Assembly (NCBI GenBank): GCA_002786025.1
Contig: NHNW01000015.1
Span: forward strand, 744,001-808,000
DNA from: Zasmidium citrigriseum
Lineage: Eukaryota; Ascomycota; Dothideomycetes; Mycosphaerellales; Mycosphaerellaceae
DNA: 64,000 nt
Reading direction: 5' to 3'
This document shows, one piece after another, positions 23,954 to 34,189 of this stretch; position 1 is the stretch's first letter, and the number at the start of each line of letters is the position of its first letter. The notes under the pieces were generated by a model. That model searched no databases, was not told the DNA's origin, and worked only from the letters and a program-made list of their open reading frames with translations. The position numbers and the translations under genes are program-made.

Positions 23954-24571
23954 ATGGCCAACCCGACGAACTCCACCTCCGCACCTGTGGTCTTCCTCCC
24001 CAAACTCTCCTTCTCCAAATCCTCCCTCGATCTCGCCTCCGACAGTACGCCCAACTCCGAAACGACAACCCTCAACGACCGTCACGACAGTCTGAAAGAA
24101 TCGCCCCGCAGCAGTATCGATTCCGCCAAACCGCCCAAGCGCGTGCGGTTCCAAGAGTCCGTTTGCTGGAGTTACTTCGACGTTGACAACACCACTACTC
24201 CCTACTCCGCACCTACAACGCCTCTCAACGAGAAACCATCTTTCCTTGGACGGAGCTGGGCGAGATTCAAATCTCGAAACTCCTCAGACGAGAGTCTAGG
24301 GTTGAATGATATGAAGCGGAGGAATTCGAGTATGGATGCACTGTCGAAAGTCACAACCAACTCAACCGGACGACCTGTCCTCACAAGACGATCCTCGTCA
24401 TCATCCTCGACGGCATCGATGTACTCTGTCCAGCAGCCGCTGAGGGAGAGCGCGGGTCGACGGTATGATGCGGCGGAGACGAGGGCGACGTGGAGGAGGA
24501 GTGCTGCGGCGGAGAAGGGGAGTTGGGATGATTTGTTGAGTAACCCACGGCAGAGTCGGTTGTACGCGTGA
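23954..24571 (+). CDS. hypothetical serine-rich protein
   Basis: I do not recognise this 205-residue protein. It is rich in Ser, Thr, Asn and Arg, probably largely disordered, with several RxxS-type potential phosphorylation contexts (RRNSS, RRSSSSSS). One notable short patch is KRVRFQESVCWSYF around residues 57-70; KxVRF resembles the docking motif of type 1 phosphatase regulators, which is an inference from a short match. No membrane segment or signal peptide is seen. The frame is open from the ATG to the stop with coding-like, C-rich third positions, and there are no obvious introns. Confidence 0.65.
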   Translation: MANPTNSTSAPVVFLPKLSFSKSSLDLASDSTPNSETTTLNDRHDSLKESPRSSIDSAKPPKRVRFQESVCWSYFDVDNTTTPYSAPTTPLNEKPSFLGRSWARFKSRNSSDESLGLNDMKRRNSSMDALSKVTTNSTGRPVLTRRSSSSSSTASMYSVQQPLRESAGRRYDAAETRATWRRSAAAEKGSWDDLLSNPRQSRLYA

Positions 24572-24930
24572 GTGTGAGGGGCAGGGAGTTTGGCGGTGGG
24601 TTGTACGAGATCTATTTTAGCGATGGCGTTGTGGGCATATCTGGTTTGTTTTGCTGGTCGCGATCTATCTGGCTTTGATTTGAATGCACTCTCTTTGATA
24701 TCGATATACCCCTGATAGAGATTTTTAGATGGTGGATGGAAGGAACACTGCGTGCAATCTTGTCAATCGGTCTTTTCGTTCCATACATTTATCCGTATTC
24801 ACAATGGGAGTTGGTATGAATCGATCGATCGTCTTCACGGAATCCAATATGAAACAACACTCAAAAATACCACTGAGCCTCCACTGTCTTCCCTACTCAA
24901 CACTCACAACTCATCAACTCTCACACCAAA
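24572..24930. other. intergenic, no gene seen
   Basis: The 3' flank of the serine-rich gene and leader of the following open frame. Nothing else is recognised. Confidence 0.5.
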
Positions 24931-25557
24931 ATGCCCAACAACACCCAACAGCCTCCAACCCCACGGTCCCCCTCCTTCCTCAACCCCTCCCCTCCACGAA
25001 TCCCAACCCGCTCTCCCCTTCGTCCCTCCTCAATCCCTGAACCTCAAACATCTCCACGACCCCAACAACCCCCTCGAACTAGACACCACCATCGACGCAC
25101 CCGCACACACTACCACTCTCCAGAATCCAGTCCCTCCCCTCCCCCAAGAGGTGCTAACGCCCCCTCAGTCCTCCTAACAACAGGAACCGCAGGCCTCCAC
25201 AATCTCCACCTCCACATCCACACCCTCTCCAACCGCCTCACAAACATCGAAAACAAACTCGAAACGCTTCTCGCAAGGACACCGAATCACAACCTCCCGC
25301 CTTTACCAATCCACAACACACCTCGCTCGCCCCCTCGTGCAACGTTTGGACCTTTACCTCGTGCCTCAGAACCCGTTTCTTCACAGCCTCATTCTCCGGA
25401 GCCTCGTTCCTCGGCAGGCCCCCTCCCTCGTCCAGGAGGCGGGATAAAACCTTCTGAGAGCGCACTAAAGAGTGTAGTCGAGGAAGATGAACGGAAAGAT
25501 ATGAAAGGGGAGAATCCCGGGTTGGAGGGGGATGGGGCTGTTTGGCCTGGTCTTTAA
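24931..25557 (+). CDS. hypothetical proline-rich protein
   Basis: A 208-codon open frame starting at an ATG in good context (AAAATGC). Residues 1-75 are dominated by Pro, Ser, Arg and His. A leucine- and asparagine-patterned segment at about residues 86-118 (SNRLTNIENKLETLLAR) looks like a short amphipathic coiled coil. The tail is again Pro-rich with an acidic patch. A second frame over 24752-25177 is also open and Pro-rich because the DNA is C-rich throughout, so the frame choice is uncertain. I prefer this one because it has the ATG and the helical segment. No known family is recognised. Confidence 0.4.
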   Translation: MPNNTQQPPTPRSPSFLNPSPPRIPTRSPLRPSSIPEPQTSPRPQQPPRTRHHHRRTRTHYHSPESSPSPPPRGANAPSVLLTTGTAGLHNLHLHIHTLSNRLTNIENKLETLLARTPNHNLPPLPIHNTPRSPPRATFGPLPRASEPVSSQPHSPEPRSSAGPLPRPGGGIKPSESALKSVVEEDERKDMKGENPGLEGDGAVWPGL

Positions 25558-25821
25558 CTTGATTGAATCGAGAAAGGAGATGATGGCTGGTGTTTCTAGG
25601 ATTGGAGAAGGAAAGGAAAGGAGGACAGGTCGTTGAAACCAAGAACGCCATGCATTAGAGTTCAAAAGACAGACAAGCAAGCAAGCAAGCAATCATCAAA
25701 CCATAGCAATCGCAACTCGCTCGGCCGTGATCCTCTCATCATTAGAAGAAAGAAGAAAGAAAAGGATACCAATCCCAAACCAAATCCTCCCCATTCCATC
25801 TCCCATTCCACAACCTTTCAC

Positions 25822-27387
25822 TCACGGGCTCCTCTCCCCAATCCTCGGTCCATCAGTGCCCTTCCAATCCTCCCTCTCAAAATACCTAAAAACCAACTCA
25901 TACCCCTCCAAATCATGCACGATCCGATCAATGCGTCGATAGCCGCGGACATGATCCATGCGCTTATCCCTCTTAGCGTAAGCCATGTCGTTGTCATCTT
26001 TGGCCTCGAACAGCGTGACCGAGAAACGTCCTGGCTTGAAGATGCCGACGACTTGCTGCACGACGTCGAGCGTGTCGCGGCCGGTGTGGCGCGTGGGGAC
26101 GTTAGTCTCGAAGCTGGCGTAGGAGCATTGTGGCTCTGGGGTGACGTGGACGGTCCAGTAGGAGGTTGAGTCGGCGTTGCCGGGCATTGGGACTACGCCG
26201 TTGGCTGAGTAGCCGCAGGGCGTGAAGAGGTAGGAGTCGATGCGGGCGTCGGGGTACTTGGAGGTTGGGTAGACGTCGGCGAGGCCGCAGTTCTCCGTGA
26301 CGACGGTGCCCAAGGTATGACCCTCGGTGCTCAGCTCTTCAGCGAACGTCAATGGCTCCTCGTCAGACGGCGTAGTATAGCCAGAGTGGTCGCTCGAAGT
26401 CTGAGCGAACACATCAAAGCCAGAGTCGCTACCATTGACCAGAGTGTTGCCAGAGATGCTTGCGTCGGAGCCATTAGCTTCAGGGATGACGCCCAGATGC
26501 TTGATGGCCTCCTTGCGAAGCAGATGTGCCTGGCGAGCGTTGTCTTGGGCGATGGTGCTGGCATTGTCGAGGTAGAACTGGCGAGCGTTGACCTCATCGA
26601 GATCGGTCATCAAAATTTCCAAAGTCTCATCCTCGGGCTCGGTGTCGGGGACGACAGCGCCATTGTTCTTCTCTGGAAGCATCATCTTCTGGGTCGGAGT
26701 CTGCAACTTCTCCTCATCAGGGGTAGAGGGCGGAGTCAACTGAGTGCGAGGCCCAGTGATGTACAAGTACCAGTGCTCCCCGTTCATCTTGCCAATCATG
26801 TACGCACTGCCGCCCAAGAACATCTTGTCCAGGTACCTAACCTCATCACGCCAGCTGCGGTGTGGACCACGCTGCTGGTTGGGGAAGAGGAAGTTCTTGC
26901 GGCTGTAAAAGACACGATGCGGAGTCGCCGCGGCCGCAGTGCCCTCTGGGAGGTTAGCCTTGACATGTGGGAAGCCAGCCTCAAGAGCAGCAATTTCGAG
27001 CATGCGCGGCAAGCCACAGAGAAGAGTGGTGGTACCGCAGGTCTTCAGGACAAGCTTGTGCGGGAAGACGAACATGCTGGACTCGGAGAGCAGGTACGCG
27101 TCGACATTGCGAGACTCGACAACCGACAGGACCTTGCAGTTGACGAGATCAAGCATTTCCTTCCATGAGTCCTGCGAGACTGCCTTGAGGCCGAGTGGAC
27201 CAGCCGAAGGAGGCAGCGCCCTGTCCGAGGCGCTGAACCATACCTCTAGCAGCTTCTCAGGTCCTTCAAATGCATTGCTGGAGTCGAGATCGAGAGCAGT
27301 GATGTCTCGATTGATCGTCAAATGTGGAGTACCACTAAGGCTTGACGGAGAGTCGGTGTAGTGTGGTGGGATCTCGATATTGACCAT
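25822..27387 (-). CDS. SPE2: S-adenosylmethionine decarboxylase proenzyme
   Basis: This pyruvoyl enzyme decarboxylates S-adenosylmethionine to supply aminopropyl groups for spermidine and spermine synthesis. The single exon encodes 521 residues. The self-cleavage site is YLLSESSMFV: cleavage between Glu102 and Ser103 would give the beta chain and the pyruvoyl alpha chain, by homology to yeast. KTCGTTTLL and VFYSRKNFLFP are further conserved blocks. It is longer than yeast Spe2 (396 residues) because of an acidic, low-complexity insert at about residues 225-330, which I believe is common in filamentous fungi. The frame extends two codons upstream through a TTG, so ATG 27387 is taken. I saw no ATG in about 280 bases upstream, so a peptide uORF like that of plant and mammalian genes is not evident there. 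Confidence 0.95.
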   Translation of the reverse strand: MVNIEIPPHYTDSPSSLSGTPHLTINRDITALDLDSSNAFEGPEKLLEVWFSASDRALPPSAGPLGLKAVSQDSWKEMLDLVNCKVLSVVESRNVDAYLLSESSMFVFPHKLVLKTCGTTTLLCGLPRMLEIAALEAGFPHVKANLPEGTAAAATPHRVFYSRKNFLFPNQQRGPHRSWRDEVRYLDKMFLGGSAYMIGKMNGEHWYLYITGPRTQLTPPSTPDEEKLQTPTQKMMLPEKNNGAVVPDTEPEDETLEILMTDLDEVNARQFYLDNASTIAQDNARQAHLLRKEAIKHLGVIPEANGSDASISGNTLVNGSDSGFDVFAQTSSDHSGYTTPSDEEPLTFAEELSTEGHTLGTVVTENCGLADVYPTSKYPDARIDSYLFTPCGYSANGVVPMPGNADSTSYWTVHVTPEPQCSYASFETNVPTRHTGRDTLDVVQQVVGIFKPGRFSVTLFEAKDDNDMAYAKRDKRMDHVRGYRRIDRIVHDLEGYELVFRYFEREDWKGTDGPRIGERSP

Positions 27388-28456
27388 CTCCAAGCAGTGC
27401 TCTTGCTGGCGGGGTGTTCGACTGGTGGTTCTCGAGGGTTGGAAGGTAGCTGTGGCTTCTCTCTTGCACCAGTGAAGCGCTATCTGCAGCCCAAACGAAC
27501 CGGCGGTGTTCGCTTGAGGAGAATAGGCCCACGCCTGTAGTTGGAAATTGGAGGCTGGCTTACGCCAGCAGCAAGCTCGTGAATATGGGTTCTGCGACGA
27601 CCGTGGTCGATCTTAGGGAGGGCGCGCGGAAAGAGGAATAAAAGAGCTCTTGCGGCGCGGAATGGTGCCGACTATGGTCGAGTGGTCGATGTCGAGTCTC
27701 CGATACCCGGCGGAAGTATCGGGTCGAGGGAGTCGTTCGCAGGTGGGTGAATTGGTGGAAGTTGTTCTCAAATCAGCACGTAGCTGGTGTTACCTGGGCC
27801 TGGACACGCAAGTTTCAGCAGATGTTGCAGCGTGGTCGGGATGGGCGGGCTTCTTACTTCTTGGGCTTGCAGAGGCAGCGTAGAAGGTCTTCTGGACGCA
27901 TAGAATGCGGTAGGAGTGTCTTAGGGACGGGCAAAATGAGAGCGGCCCTTCATTCAAAGAGCCGGTCTCAGGGTGTTGGTGGCGGGTTTGCTATCAGTCG
28001 TGATTACCGCCAGGATATGAGTCGGCGGGCAGCAGGTGCGGTGTGTCGAGGCGGCGATGTCGTGGTTGGTCTCGTGCGGGTTTGCCAATTGCAGCGGCAA
28101 ACTTTTGGTGTCGATCTCACGGCAGCTAGTGAGCAACGTGCTGTGGCGGCGGTGGGGTGGAGTGTGTCAAGGAGAAAGAGTTGGTCGTCAGTAAAAACTT
28201 TCTCGTGGTGCGCGAAATTGAGCGCGACCAGACCCCACGTCACTTGGCTGCTTCGCCACACATCGAGATTCACTCAACAAGTCTCGGCTCATTGGTCCGT
28301 GACACCACTATTATGCACGCACATCTGATTGCATGTGAAGGAATTTTGTTCGAGATTGTAGTATTACAGAGTCCTCCGAATATCATATGTACCGTTGGAC
28401 GACAATTTTTCGCCGAAAGTGTGTTGGGTATCGTCGTCAGAATCAAAGTCGGCCGT
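27388..28456. other. intergenic, SPE2 promoter side
   Basis: This separates the decarboxylase gene from the 3' end of the next minus-strand gene. It is G-rich on the plus strand in its left half. No gene is supported. Confidence 0.45.
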
Positions 28457-29902
28457 TCAATGCTCCATCATGGCACCAGGCCCTGCAAAGCCCCCGAAGA
28501 AAGAGGGTGCAACCAATATCGCCAGCTCTCGAAGGTCCATCACGACCTCTCCAGGTCGCTCCCACGCTGCAAATCGAACAGTGCCTCCTCTTCTCCGTAC
28601 GGTAGCGATTCGATGATATGCTTCCGCCCACATGGGTGCCGAGTGTTGAGAATGTTGGTCGCTGAATTGGGAGATCGCGAGCGGAACATTGCTATGTGTT
28701 GTCCAGAGGTTCTGGAGCATTGGTGCGGAGTTCACGAGCCATCGTAGGGCCACTTCTGGTCCGGGCAGCCAGTACAGCATCGCCCAGCTGATGAGGGCTG
28801 TTGGCGACCACGGGTCAGGGAGATTAGAAGGCCGAGGACTCGCTGAGCCGGAGCGAGACGATGCTGGGGAGTTGTTGCGTTGCGGGGGTCGGATGGCGTC
28901 AACAATGTATGCTAGTAGGCCGATTGGAGAATCGCACAGCGCGTATGCGACTGTCTGCGGTCGTTCCCTTTGTTGCTGTTGGATCGAACCTGGTGATAGG
29001 GGTGGAGAGAGCCCTGGAACTGTGACCGGTACTTGCATGGGCACTTGCAAGGGTGTACCAGGCATGCTCATGTCTTGCGGGCTGTATCCAAAGTTCTGTT
29101 GTCTAGTCGACACGCGTCAGTTCATACTCGTAGCAAGAGCACGCTGGATTCTTACCTGGGAGGTGGAATCTCTGGATTCGCTGTATGGATCGCCATACAG
29201 CTCTCTGGATGCGTAAGTGCGATCATTCGACAAATTCGAAATCCCCTGTCGTCAGTCAGCCACAGTCTTCCATCCCTGCTCTAGATGTCGTACTCACCAT
29301 CCTGTGCCATGTGCAATGTATCTGGGGTACCCAAGAGACTTCATGAGCGCGTCAAACGCCTCTGCTGTCGTAGCAATGTTGTTCCCTTCCTCGGCAACCT
29401 GGTCGCTGAAGCCACATCCCGGTATGCTCGGCACGACAATGTGAAACGATGGCACATTCTCGTCGCCCCTGGGCGGCGTCGATACCGGATTGCACAACGC
29501 TTCGATGACATGTGATACTGAGATGAAGCTCTCCGGCCAGCCGTGTGCAACTAGAAGTGGTATCGCGTTCATCGAGTTCGATCTCCTGTGCACGAAATGC
29601 AACCGCGTGCCATGGATTGCGAGTCGGTACTGAGGAAGTGTTTCGTTGTAGTACGCTTCTTGCGCGCGCCAGTTGTACTCCTCTGTCCAATGGTCGACCA
29701 GAGGCTCAAGCTGCGTCTTTGTAGTGCCCACATCGACATGATGCTGTCGAGTCTGTGGTTCGCGCGGAAGTCGTGCAAGATCCAGCTTCTGTCGTGTCAG
29801 GTCCAGATATCGTTGCGAAACATGCATGCGATATGGTAGAACAGTATTCCCGCTACCACCAGGTGAGCGTCCACCGCTTGCACTCGATGGGGTTGAAGCC
29901 AT
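28457..29902 (-). CDS. epoxide-hydrolase-fold protein lacking the catalytic nucleophile
   Basis: Three exons are inferred: 29902-29298, 29245-29156 and 29102-28457, with 52- and 53-base GT-AG introns. They give 446 residues. The N-terminal part matches the epoxide hydrolase N-terminal (EHN) domain of microsomal-type enzymes, and the oxyanion motif HGWPES is at residue 120. The nucleophile elbow, usually GGDWG, reads GTGWG here, so Gly201 replaces the Asp. The splice junction falls inside this motif (TG|G), and the restored GWGF and HTANPEIPPP support the intron. The cap region holds a Gln/Pro-rich insert around residues 240-280. No typical catalytic His motif is seen at the C-terminus, where WERPGEVV occupies the place. 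It is probably a non-hydrolytic family member. Confidence 0.8.
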
Positions 29903-31804
29903 TCACCGCGTCGTCTGCGGTTCAGGCTGGGAGCATTTGCACCCCTTCAGTGCCTGCCGTCTCGAGAATTGATCGAGAAAAGTCTTCGATCGGCCTGTAA
30001 AGAATTTCCTCCACGGTAGCGACTGACGTGGCCTTTGTCTGCTGTCAAGGGTTGATAGAGGCGGCTCACACCACAATGCTTCCGGAAGGCTCTGTCGAAA
30101 CGTGTCAACTAGTACAGAAGACTCTGGAGAGGTTCATGTGGGCGATGATAGGGAAAGGGGCGGCGACAGAGAGGTATAGGTATGTCCCAGGTACACACGA
30201 CCGCGATATGGTCCATCTAAAGTAGGGCCGTGGCCGGGAAGTAGGCTCTTCTACCAGCATCGAGCGGACTTGAGCATCGAGGCTTGCGAACAACGTCAAA
30301 TGGGGTGAGATTGATGCTATCGAGGTCCGTGTCGGCGTTTCCGTTATGCAGGAGCAAGGTACTCAGAGCCGTCTTCCTTCACTCTCTCTGTCCTGTGCGT
30401 TAAACTCACCTACGAAGGCCGCTCATGATTGGCCGTATGGCGCAATACACTGTCGATGACCCTGCATCGTCGAGGCCCCCAAGCTGTGGCTTACGCGTGA
30501 GAAAACCTTCATGCACCGCCACGGGCGTGGCAACGGGTACTCGAAGTGGCCAGGATCGTCAAAGTTGGTCGATTTGTGTGAAAGTTGGTATGATGGCGCT
30601 CTGGTTCCTGCGTTGTTCCTGGCTAGTAGCTAGCCTCTCGGCTGTCTTCCAGTCTGCTTGTCGTGTCATTGACGAAATTTCCTCCGATGTAAGCTGTGCG
30701 GCGAAACCCAATGGCGGTGCTCGAGGAAGCCAATTGACGTGTTTGTCAAGTGCTACGGATTTGATACCGCATGTGTCGTGCTAGCGAGCGAGAAATGTGC
30801 CGAGACTACCCAGTCCGGTGGGCTCAAAGCACATGGACACGGCAGACGGATCTCCTGAAACGGTTGGCAGCGAACGATAATGGCGATGGTATTAGGGGCG
30901 TGGGTGGAAGTCTTGCCTTCCGAGACATGCTACTGCGGTCGCCAATCTCTGGCCTGATGCTTGGATCCAATCACTTGCAGGAAGTCGTGAGCTGTGAGAT
31001 GGAGGAGTTCGCCACATCGTCTCGATAGCGACCAGGCTGGTCTGATGGCATCGTTCGCGGCGGGTAGGGCTGGTGCGGTCAGTACCAGAGCGTGGTCGGG
31101 GCCGAGTGAACGAGAGGAAGCGAGGTGAGGAGAAAATGCATCCGTGCGCCGGTGTGGCTCAGCTCAAGTGTGGCTGGTGACGTTTTTCTCACCCCAGCAC
31201 TCAACGTCGACGCAATTTTCTTCCGATCACGATGAGGGCCAAGTGAAATTCTGCCATGACGGCGGTGATGACCGACGCCGTGGCCCATCGAGCGGCCTTC
31301 ATGTGCGCGAAAAAGCACTGCCTGATCTTAGCCTTACGAGCCTCACCCGGTCCAGACTCTTGGACCCGCCGATCTCCTCCCGCATCTGGCAGGTACTTCC
31401 ACCTCACTTCTCCCTCCAGCTCTACATGGGTTTTCTCTACTTCTTCACAGCTACTATCCTAACCTTTGCTCGGTGTCATCGCGGCGAGACCTCGATCTAT
31501 GCAACGATGGACAGCAAGAGCTGAATGCAACGCCGGACGGCACATCATGGCTTCGGTAGATTGGGTCTAACATCTCATGGCTTGAAGTCTGAGCATGTGG
31601 CTGATCTTCATCATCGAACAGATTCCTGAAGATGTACTGATGAGATGCCACGATTTGCAAAAGCTTGCATGGAGATGGCAGCGCTGAGAAGAATGCCTCC
31701 TCTCCATCAACCTTCGAAAGACCGATCCACCACATCAACGGACTACCGCCTTTGGAAGCTATACACAGACCGAATGCTCTTTAGATCTGCACCGCCACAC
31801 TATC
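29903..31804. other. intergenic, no gene seen
   Basis: About 1.9 kb with short open frames on both strands and no recognised domain. The longest plus-strand frames, at 30425-30784 and 31144-31524, lack coding signals. Confidence 0.45.
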
Positions 31805-34189
31805 TCAGTAATTCTGGTCCTTACTGAGACGGCGTACCCGCGCATCCATACCTACGACGTTCCAAACTCCATGCTCCTCCTCAGCTTCCAAAACGGCAAA
31901 GATCCCTCCATTGGCGTCATACAGCGAGAACTTCGAGTCAGCCCTCGGCTCGTACAAGCGGACTTCATGGTTCTCGGGCGATGTCCAGTCGTATACGGTA
32001 CGTGTTTCTCCTTCTTTCCCCAAGACCAAGATCGTGCCTTCCCTAAGGTAGACAGGAAGGGTGTCGAAGTCATGTTTCTCCTTCACCCATTGCGGTCCTT
32101 TGATCGTCTTGTCATCCCAAAGACTCGTCCACGTTCCTCTTGGGAGGTAGAACTCGACCTCACCGCTCCCGTCAAAGACCGGTGCGACTAGAATACTGGA
32201 GCCCAGCATGAACTGCTGATCACAGAGCCATGCTGTTCGATCTTCTGGAAACTCCAGTCCCATCGCTCTCACACTCACAGGCCAACCATGCTTAATCGAC
32301 TCCATAGCTTGGCTGTAGAGGTAAGGCATCAACCTGCACTTGAGCTGGGCGAACTTCTTCAACACAGCAGAACAGCCCTGCTCAGACTTATCATCATTGT
32401 CGATCAGCCAAGGCACACGATACGAATTGCTCCCGTGCAGTCTTGAATGCGAGCACAGCAATCCAAACTGGACCCATCTCTTGTATATCGCAGGATCCGG
32501 ATACCCTTCGAAGCCGCCGATATCCACGGACCAGAATGAAAATCCAGAGAGACCCAGTGACAGCCCACCTCGCAAGGACTCAGCCATCGCTTCGAAAGTA
32601 CTCTCGCAGTCTCCACCCCAATGGACCGGAAACCGCTGCGTCCCAGCACACGCCGTCCTCGCAAAAAGCACCGCCTCATCTTTGCCATACCTCTCCTGCA
32701 ACGCCTCAAAAACAAGCTTGTTGTAAATGAAGGCATAGTAATTATGCATCTTCTTCGGATCAACCTTCTCATCGAACCACCGCACATCCTCCGTCGGAAT
32801 CCTCTCCCCAAAATCCGTCTTGATGGCATCCACACCCGTGTCAAAAAGCTTCTTCAGACATCCAACAAACCACTCACACGCCTCCGGATTCGTAAAATCC
32901 ACAATCCCCATCCCCGCCTGCCACAAGTCCCACTGAAAAACATCCCCATTCTTCCTCTTGAGCAAATACCCCTTCTCGACCGCCTCTTGGAAAACCGGGC
33001 TTGCCTGTCCCAAGTACGAATTTATCCACACGCAGACTTTACTCACCAGTCCCTTCTCTTTCAACCTCGCAATCTGACCCTTCGGATCCGGGAAATGCTC
33101 CTCGCTGAAATCGAAATCACACCACTGAAACCCCTTCATCCAGAAACAATCATAATGGAAAACCTCCACCGGGATCTCCCTTTCTCGCATCCCCTCCAAA
33201 AACCCCTGCACCGTAGCCTCGTCATACTCCGTCGTGAACGACGTACTCAACCAAAGTCCAAAACTCCAAACCGGCACTTTACTCGGCCTTCCGGTAAGCA
33301 ACGCATACTTGCTCAACACCTCTTTCGGACTCGGGCCATAGATGATATACCACTTCAATTTTTGGCCCTCGACACTCGTCTGCACGCGACAACACCGCTC
33401 GCTACCGATTTCTAACTCCACCTTTTCGGGTGCATCGATGAAGACTCCGTAGCCTTTACTCGACAGCCAGAAGGAGATATTTTTGTAGGCCTGATCGCTT
33501 GATGTTCCGCCGTCTGCGTTCCAGAGGGAGACGCTTTGGCCGATTTTGTTCAGGGGGCCGAAACGTTCGCCTAGACCATACACCTGCTCCCCAACCCCAA
33601 GCGTCGTCTGCGTGAAAATGTAGTGTTTGAAATCCCGCATATCGGACGTCTGTATCGGGCTCCCCGGGGGCGGGTCATACGCAAAGCCCACACTTCTGTT
33701 CAACAGCGAGGTGAGTTTCTTTTCTCCGGAGGAAGAATGAAATCGAACATCGAAAAGATTCTTCGTCCCCGTAACCGTCGCCGCCAAAGCCCCCGAGATC
33801 AACGTCGTCCCTTTCTCGCTCTCAACAATCTCTCCAGTGGCGATAGGTTTTCCGTCCGGGAAGAGATCGAAATGCGGTCCACGATCCAGGGCTCCTTGCC
33901 AGTGGGTCGTTTCGACGGAGATCATACCATCTGTGACGGCTTCGAGCTCGATGGTGAGGGTTGGTCGATTGAGGGTGTCGCCGCGGGTAAGGATGCGGGA
34001 TGTTGGGCAGAGGAGGGTTAGGTTGTTGTTGTTGGGGGACTTGGGGGTGGAGGTTTGGGTGATGGAGTAGATTTCTTCGGCGTATTCGACGCGTTTGGTG
34101 GGGGCGGGGAGCCACATTCCTGGTGATTTTGTTAGTAGTGAGGTGAGGGTGGTTTGGAGGAGGGGGGAGTTACCGTCGCGGAACTTCAT
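31805..34189 (-). CDS. alpha-xylosidase, glycoside hydrolase family 31
   Basis: A single-exon, 794-residue GH31 enzyme that removes terminal alpha-linked xylose, for example from xyloglucan oligosaccharides. The N-terminal beta-sandwich spans about residues 30-290, the (beta/alpha)8 barrel about 300-640, and C-terminal beta domains follow. The catalytic nucleophile is Asp459 in AIKTDFGERIP, the signature of bacterial-type (YicI-like) alpha-xylosidases. The acid/base is Asp527 in HWGGDCEST. No signal peptide is visible, so it is probably intracellular and would act on imported oligosaccharides. A xylose reductase gene lies about 5 kb to the right, which fits a short catabolic route. The sense strand is C-rich near the 5' end and G-rich in the middle. 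Confidence 0.95.
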   Translation of the reverse strand: MKFRDGNSPLLQTTLTSLLTKSPGMWLPAPTKRVEYAEEIYSITQTSTPKSPNNNNLTLLCPTSRILTRGDTLNRPTLTIELEAVTDGMISVETTHWQGALDRGPHFDLFPDGKPIATGEIVESEKGTTLISGALAATVTGTKNLFDVRFHSSSGEKKLTSLLNRSVGFAYDPPPGSPIQTSDMRDFKHYIFTQTTLGVGEQVYGLGERFGPLNKIGQSVSLWNADGGTSSDQAYKNISFWLSSKGYGVFIDAPEKVELEIGSERCCRVQTSVEGQKLKWYIIYGPSPKEVLSKYALLTGRPSKVPVWSFGLWLSTSFTTEYDEATVQGFLEGMREREIPVEVFHYDCFWMKGFQWCDFDFSEEHFPDPKGQIARLKEKGLVSKVCVWINSYLGQASPVFQEAVEKGYLLKRKNGDVFQWDLWQAGMGIVDFTNPEACEWFVGCLKKLFDTGVDAIKTDFGERIPTEDVRWFDEKVDPKKMHNYYAFIYNKLVFEALQERYGKDEAVLFARTACAGTQRFPVHWGGDCESTFEAMAESLRGGLSLGLSGFSFWSVDIGGFEGYPDPAIYKRWVQFGLLCSHSRLHGSNSYRVPWLIDNDDKSEQGCSAVLKKFAQLKCRLMPYLYSQAMESIKHGWPVSVRAMGLEFPEDRTAWLCDQQFMLGSSILVAPVFDGSGEVEFYLPRGTWTSLWDDKTIKGPQWVKEKHDFDTLPVYLREGTILVLGKEGETRTVYDWTSPENHEVRLYEPRADSKFSLYDANGGIFAVLEAEEEHGVWNVVGMDARVRRLSKDQNY

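Noticed and set aside
25143..25176. Possible very short intron joining two proline-rich frames (GTGCTAAC...CAG)
   Set aside because: At 18 or 33 bases it would be shorter than any intron seen in this window.
25672..25695. CAAG-type microsatellite (AGACAAGCAAGCAAGCAAGC)
   Set aside because: A short simple repeat in an intergenic region; no sign of function.
31590..31690. F-box-like translation IPEDVLMRCHDLQKLAW
   Set aside because: Only about 20 residues before a stop, with no leucine pattern or downstream continuation.
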